Origin: JABJMC01 sp964459205
GTDB taxonomy: Bacteria; Patescibacteriota; Gracilibacteria; UBA1369; UBA12473
Assembly: GCA_964459205.1 (NCBI GenBank)
Contig: CAYWKJ010000005.1
Location: 1-46,329 of the forward strand
Length of the DNA: 46,329 nt
Direction of reading: 5' to 3'
Part shown: positions 44,601 through 46,329 of the stretch, in pieces
Numbering within the stretch: the first letter of the stretch is position 1
How the letters are laid out: each line of letters starts with the position of its first letter
Program-made: the position numbers and the translations under genes
Notes under the pieces: model-generated
The model's input: the letters and a program-made list of their open reading frames with translations, nothing else
Databases searched by the model: none
Told to the model about the DNA's origin: nothing

Positions 44601-44717
44601 GTTGCGGAAATTGCAGAGCAAGCTACAGGAGCTTGGATGAAAGTTGTTGGAGTCGGACTGGTGGCAGTGTTTATTGCTGTTGTTGTTCGCAAGAAATATA
44701 AGCTCCGTCAGAATTAA
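38622..44717 (+). CDS. Giant beta-helix surface protein, paralogue 3 (six Ig-like domains)
   Basis: A 2031-residue paralogue. GTG start; signal peptide ending in an Ala run (about residue 28); a CSLREA-like segment in weaker form (TTFREAYCVSINN); beta-helix repeats to about 800; six Ig-like domains (about 866-1385) alternating between an AAYTFTGTKEA type and an SHTITGTKEA type; a nine-Gly hinge; a strongly Glu-rich stalk (EEVVEE repeats, EEEYPVY); eight DxDxDG repeats (about 1548-1760); a C-terminal Ig-like domain; a membrane helix; and tail RKKYKLRQN. It is the last of the three tandem genes and has the longest Ig array. Probable surface adhesin. Confidence 0.92.
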   Translation: MKIRFLIITFVSLLLSMVMFVASAAAAAMVVEVLDDDIDAGGGVTCGNITEADLANGDGDTTFREAYCVSINNSESDSITFSTGAGTITLASDFPGYYKDEGITIDGDGDITFDSSNTHTCFSYWDTPDNITIKGFTFDNGCSIGELRGSGHVIGGPDSTDRNIFLKGTSTAGLMLNLRGSNVTVENNYFGVEADGTTTDKTGGIYVGPSTIGTLTIKDNIFATASPGQAALSTAGDITGTILFTGNKIGVGADGTTALGDVGGINIGGTSSPTLDVIIGGDEAAERNLIGNVGPWGTVGIRIGTVGDITISGNYLGTNAAGTGAIPNAEAAIDASADCSSGQTCIIGGATAGERNIISGNSANGIVFTNNANNWQVQNNYIGLQPDGATALANNQGILFGSGATITDIVIGEDSTTPGTYNIISGNTTRGIMFENNTAGVTGVIINGNYVGTNAAGTSAVANGTGLQFENGLMSVTIGNASATSPTNVFSGNTGDGLYLHQDPGATVNMYSSIVGLNAAGDAAVANGDDGIAIVPDSFNNIGNNSLTTGYNIISGNTGHGISIMSYGVAITGTISGNYIGTNPSGADLGNGESGIWTDDTSGVVIGDSTATSLTNIVSGNGDYGLETTNTSDSMEVYSTGFGIKPDQSATLQNDNHEVYLAPMTDVTFGNTQAAGFNVLGGEGVLLWNSGSSGNIKGNYIGTDSLTEAVDLGGTTGIQVHFNAAAGITIGSITANEGNVIANNDNGIYQQSGAAKSTWRGNEFINNAITIEAPDPVDISSTSITTATTTRVVGTTDLADGLTVDIYSRATATAATIYEGFTTTSSGAFQLDMDFSATDGQYYTAIVTDGDGDSSELLANVEITGDVTPPSEPVVTSSTADTATAAYTFTGTKEAYSSIWEDGVEVVEIDSSTDWTWETTLSEGVNAFSFTAKDYEPNESSTLLVNITLDSTPPDDPTVTSAINVTDTTPTKSHTITGTKETGASIKNGASEVVPADVSTTWEYEVTLSEGANNYSFTAVDALANESGATAHTVTYTQDTDAPSAPVITSSIADTATAAYTFTGTKEANSNIFENDVEVVALDAETTWSWETTLSEGANDFSFTSKDALDNESSATLTSITLDTTAPDAPTMTSATSVVAATETKSHTITGTKEAGSSVENDDVEVVAADASTSWAYGVTLAIGENNYSFTVVDALDNASGATVHAVTYTQDAEAPTPPVITSSLEDTATAAYTFTGTKEADSSILENDVEVVALDGLTTWSWETTLVEGDNEFTFSSKDASGNEVSDALASIVLDTIDPDAPTITSATTASGDEDTASFTITGTKEANSSVELSAVEAVAADASTTWTYSTTLSEGANTVGPFTVVDTAGNTSTGTSTTITYTNLVPVYYGGGGGGGGGSGSSSTSTETTVTEETETVVEETVEEVTEEIEEVVEEIIEEEEVVEEVVEEEVDDEEIIEAVEEEYPVYDPVEEEVVEEETSIIEDVIEVVYETVETVGEVAGDLFSAAEEEPEEPVFVVEVVVLPEVTVEVVTTRTEVFVEEAYAAITEDSDGDQIPDSLEEIYFDSTDVMDLNADTDGDGLTDGEELVMGTDLLASDSDGDGMSDAEEIVAGTSAVLIDSDADGLTDAQEIELGTSAGTSDTDGDGFSDYVEIYYGGSGSASALDASIGVQDDDGDGAADAWEKEFAMEEIDYEAPQYIGEVDVEVVLTIQMRDTDGDGVTDAVEMNRGTDPNNADSDGDGLSDSDEIYVYLTNPIEDSRDQDQIYKPRIANVREGAVFAGNQATLVGVGQPNSEVKVLFLPREWEAPKTGMVAIGQFLMANLFEMEVNEQGIYEEIVQTDSSGKFLVQKDLPAGKFDVMIRSYDDEGNLVGETLPYEIEVQKELASGVVTPHRLDDQEIDLADLQILNIENSRPLLYGKATKDYTLEAMWASELFSSSLIMDTDADEGEFVMMAPNDLENGSHEVVVQGIDPLSNLYTAAINVDFMVSGGVAEIAEQATGAWMKVVGVGLVAVFIAVVVRKKYKLRQN
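44351..44590 (+). repeat. 240-bp near-identical block, copy in gene 3
   Basis: Partner of 38181-38420, offset 6170 nt; the offset holds without gaps back to 37081/43251. Confidence 0.85.
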
Positions 44718-44720
44718 ATG

Positions 44721-44749
44721 TTACCTTTTTAAGAAGGCTTCGTTATAAT
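44721..44749 (+). promoter_or_regulatory. Promoter of the DUF4349 gene
   Basis: TTACCT (44721-44726), 17-nt spacer, TATAAT (44744-44749). The predicted start near 44756 lies after the first in-frame ATG (44752), which favours the ATG at 44776. Confidence 0.6.
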
Positions 44750-44775
44750 AGATGTTAATTCTTAACATTTTTATT

Positions 44776-45711
44776 ATGGAATGTAATTTTAAAAAATACT
44801 GTAAATCTGTGTGGTGCAAGCGGATTGCTTTTGTGTTGTTAATTGCACTGGTTTTTATGGTTGGGAAAGGTTGGCGCGGAGCGACTCTCTCCTCATCTGA
44901 TTATTATGGTTATGATTATGACTATGGTTATGCTGAATATGAGATGGCCATGGAAGCGGAGCCAGCGAGAGATATGAAATCAGCGGTGCCAACAACATAT
45001 CAGTCTTATAGCGAGGAAAGTTGGGATGATTCTAGTAGTGAAACCTTGGTAATTAAGACCGGTTCATTAACTTTGGATGTTAAGAATACACCTGACACCA
45101 TGGCTTCGCTCACAGCTATTGCAGATGCGTATGGTGGTTTTGTGCAGGATTCTAGTACTTGGATGCAGTCTGATGAGACAACAGCTGGATTAGTGACTTT
45201 GCGCGTCGAGGTTGAGTATTTTGAGCAAGCTTTGGAAGACATTAAGGCTTTGGCAACTGTGGTGCAGAGTGAATCTATTTCTGGGCAAGATGTGACAACT
45301 GAGTATATTGATATGCAGGCTGAGCTTACTAATTTACAAGCTGAGGAGCAGCAATATTTAGAGATTTTAGAGCGCGCTTACACGGTTGAGGATCTTTTAA
45401 GTGTTAGTGATTATTTAGCTGCAGTTCGAGGAGATATTGAGTGGATTCAAGGGCAGCTTAATTATTTAGAAAACCGTACTAGTTTTTCTACGATTACAGT
45501 TTATGTTTATGAGGAAGCCTCTATTATTGCGCCAACTGATGATTGGCAACCATTTGTGCTTATTAAAGAGTCTGTTAATCAGCTAGTAGCGATTGTGCAA
45601 GGGTTAGTTAGTCTTGTGATTTGGTTTACGATTGTTTGGGTGCCGGTATTAGCTGGATTTTATCTTGTATTCCGATTAGGACGATGGGTTTGGAGAAGAG
45701 TGCGGAGATAG
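44776..45711 (+). CDS. DUF4349-domain membrane protein
   Basis: A 311-residue protein with an N-terminal membrane helix (about 12-30), an unusual Tyr/Asp/Gly-rich stretch (YYGYDYDYGYAEYE), a DUF4349 domain (about 85-255; LVIKTGSLTLDV, LRVEVEYFEQALEDIKAL, SESISGQDVTTEYIDMQAEL, a coiled coil, and RTSFSTITVYVYE), a second membrane helix (about 272-300) and a basic tail. The domain between the helices should be outside. Function of DUF4349 is not established; many are lipoproteins or membrane proteins. The start was chosen from the promoter position. Followed by a terminator. It directly follows the three giant surface genes. Confidence 0.88.
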   Translation: MECNFKKYCKSVWCKRIAFVLLIALVFMVGKGWRGATLSSSDYYGYDYDYGYAEYEMAMEAEPARDMKSAVPTTYQSYSEESWDDSSSETLVIKTGSLTLDVKNTPDTMASLTAIADAYGGFVQDSSTWMQSDETTAGLVTLRVEVEYFEQALEDIKALATVVQSESISGQDVTTEYIDMQAELTNLQAEEQQYLEILERAYTVEDLLSVSDYLAAVRGDIEWIQGQLNYLENRTSFSTITVYVYEEASIIAPTDDWQPFVLIKESVNQLVAIVQGLVSLVIWFTIVWVPVLAGFYLVFRLGRWVWRRVRR

Positions 45712-45730
45712 GATGATTAACAGTTAGGAG

Positions 45731-45757
45731 AGGGCGGTCATTTGGCCGCCCTTTTTT
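45731..45757 (+). terminator. Rho-independent terminator after the DUF4349 gene
   Basis: AGGGCGG / CCGCCCT stem (7 bp, 8-nt loop) followed by TTTTTT. Confidence 0.9.
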
Positions 45758-45762
45758 GTTGT

Positions 45763-45790
45763 TTGTAAACTCCTACCATGTTAGTATGGT
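45763..45790 (+). promoter_or_regulatory. Promoter of the Rrf2 gene with an inverted repeat over the -10
   Basis: TTGTAA (45763-45768), 16-nt spacer, TATGGT (45785-45790). The inverted repeat ACCAT-N6-ATGGT (45775-45790) overlaps the -10 and could be an autoregulatory operator. Confidence 0.5.
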
Positions 45791-45807
45791 TTCCTTAAAT
45801 AACTCTT

Positions 45808-46245
45808 ATGCTCAAAGTTACAAGACAAGCTGATTACGGACTGCTGCTGATGGCGGCCTTGGCGTTTCATTACGCGGAAGGGGAGTATGTGTCTTTGCGG
45901 CATATTGCGGATAAGAGAAAGTTGCCATACCGGTTTTTAGGCAAGATTGTTTCGCCACTCAAAAAAGCCAAGATCGTGGAATCTTTAGAAGGCGTTACAG
46001 GAGGGTATCGGCTCAAAAAAGCGCCAGATAAAATTACGATTCGGGAGGTTTTAGAGGCTTTGGGAGAGTCGTTGTCTTTGGTTCGTTGTGCGGATTCGGA
46101 GCGAGCCTGCCAAAGTTTTTGTCAGTGTTTTTCTAAGAAGTTTTGGCGTGATGTGCAGAAAGAGGTTGATGAATTACTTGATAATTATACGGTGGCGGAT
46201 TTATTAGAATCTGGCGGCCTGCCTAATGTAAAATTTAATACTTAA
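45808..46245 (+). CDS. Rrf2-family transcription regulator (IscR/SufR-like)
   Basis: A 145-residue winged-helix regulator with the Rrf2 N-terminus (MLKVTRQADYGLLLMAALA), the recognition helix region (SLRHIADKRKLPYRFLGKIV) and wing (EGVTGGYRLKKAP). Cys94, Cys101, Cys105 and Cys107 (RCADSERACQSFCQC) are in the place where family members bind an iron-sulfur cluster. It stands directly before sufC with only 2 nt between, so it very likely senses Fe-S status and controls the SUF operon. An inverted repeat covers its own promoter, suggesting autorepression. Confidence 0.92.
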   Translation: MLKVTRQADYGLLLMAALAFHYAEGEYVSLRHIADKRKLPYRFLGKIVSPLKKAKIVESLEGVTGGYRLKKAPDKITIREVLEALGESLSLVRCADSERACQSFCQCFSKKFWRDVQKEVDELLDNYTVADLLESGGLPNVKFNT

Positions 46246-46247
46246 AA

Positions 46248-46329
46248 ATGCTTTCAGTTAAAAATTTAAAAGTTGCAGTAGATGGCGAAGAGATTCTTCA
46301 TGGAATTGATTTAAATATTAAGCCCGGAG
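46248..46329 (+). CDS. sufC: SufC, Fe-S cluster assembly ATPase (5' fragment)
   Basis: Only the first 27 codons are in the window, running off the edge. The sequence MLSVKNLKVAVDGEEILHGI with ...NIKPG closely matches the N-terminus of SufC, the ABC ATPase of the SUF iron-sulfur assembly complex, and stops just before the Walker A loop. The ATG follows the Rrf2 stop by 2 nt. Assignment rests on the N-terminal similarity and on the Rrf2-suf gene order common in bacteria; another ABC ATPase is possible but less likely. Confidence 0.8.
   Translation, partial: MLSVKNLKVAVDGEEILHGIDLNIKPG

Noticed and set aside
26718..44692. Many antisense open frames of 60-110 codons opposite the giant genes
   Set aside because: They are low-complexity mirrors of Gly/Asn/Thr-rich coding sequence and have no promoters or family matches.
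26626..44717. CRISPR-like or mobile-element repeats within the giant genes
   Set aside because: The recurring short motifs (such as those encoding ISGN and NYIGTN) keep the reading frame, vary in spacing and encode beta-helix turns; there are no spacers.

Overview
The window looks like a piece of a small, gene-dense genome from the Candidate Phyla Radiation (Patescibacteria), most likely near Peregrinibacteria/Gracilibacteria. This lineage call is inference from gene content and style; there is no rRNA or marker tree here. Pointers are short intergenic gaps, convergent genes whose stop codons overlap, almost no Shine-Dalgarno sequences, several apparently leaderless genes, near-absence of UGA stops (1 of 34 complete genes), a PPi-type phosphofructokinase, two GAPDHs, and three giant CSLREA/beta-helix surface proteins in tandem.

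Layout. 1-5.2 kb, mostly minus strand: a coiled-coil small protein, a Cys-containing membrane protein, a beta-carbonic anhydrase, a VanX-type D-Ala-D-Ala dipeptidase, a small membrane protein and glycolytic GAPDH, then a divergent tsaC and a convergent small export-type membrane protein. 5.2-8.5 kb, plus strand: an unrecognised protein, rsmH with an FtsL-like gene, a highly structured intergenic stretch, and a stand-alone HEAGH metallopeptidase-like protein. 8.5-13.8 kb: class II aldolase and a second GAPDH (probably NADP-type) on plus, an EamA transporter (minus), a sugar-nucleotide epimerase (plus) and PPi-phosphofructokinase (minus). 13.9-16.5 kb: an ECF sigma factor with a FecR-domain anti-sigma-like membrane protein. 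16.5-21.9 kb, minus strand: a methyltransferase and a cell-wall block (mraY, D,D-carboxypeptidase, RsuA/RluB pseudouridine synthase, LytR-CpsA-Psr protein). 22-26.2 kb: a short ComEC, a pentein-fold enzyme, two tandem membrane-anchored methyltransferases and a conserved 66-residue protein. Then tRNA-Glu(UUC).

26.6-44.7 kb is the most striking part: three consecutive plus-strand genes of 1979, 1971 and about 2031 codons that are paralogues. Each encodes a signal peptide, a CSLREA-like start, a long parallel beta-helix, 2, 4 or 6 Ig-like domains, a Gly-rich hinge, an acidic or Ser/Pro-rich stalk, a calcium-type DxDxDG array, a C-terminal Ig-like domain and a terminal membrane anchor with a short basic tail. 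They share a promoter and A-rich leader pattern. Copies 2 and 3 are collinear through their 3' parts, including a 240-bp block with only five synonymous differences. A DUF4349 membrane protein follows, then an Rrf2 regulator and the beginning of sufC (SUF iron-sulfur assembly), cut by the window edge.

Together the genes cover central glycolysis, peptidoglycan precursor making and trimming, envelope signalling, DNA uptake, and a large exposed surface apparatus that may serve attachment. Function of the surface array is inferred from architecture only.
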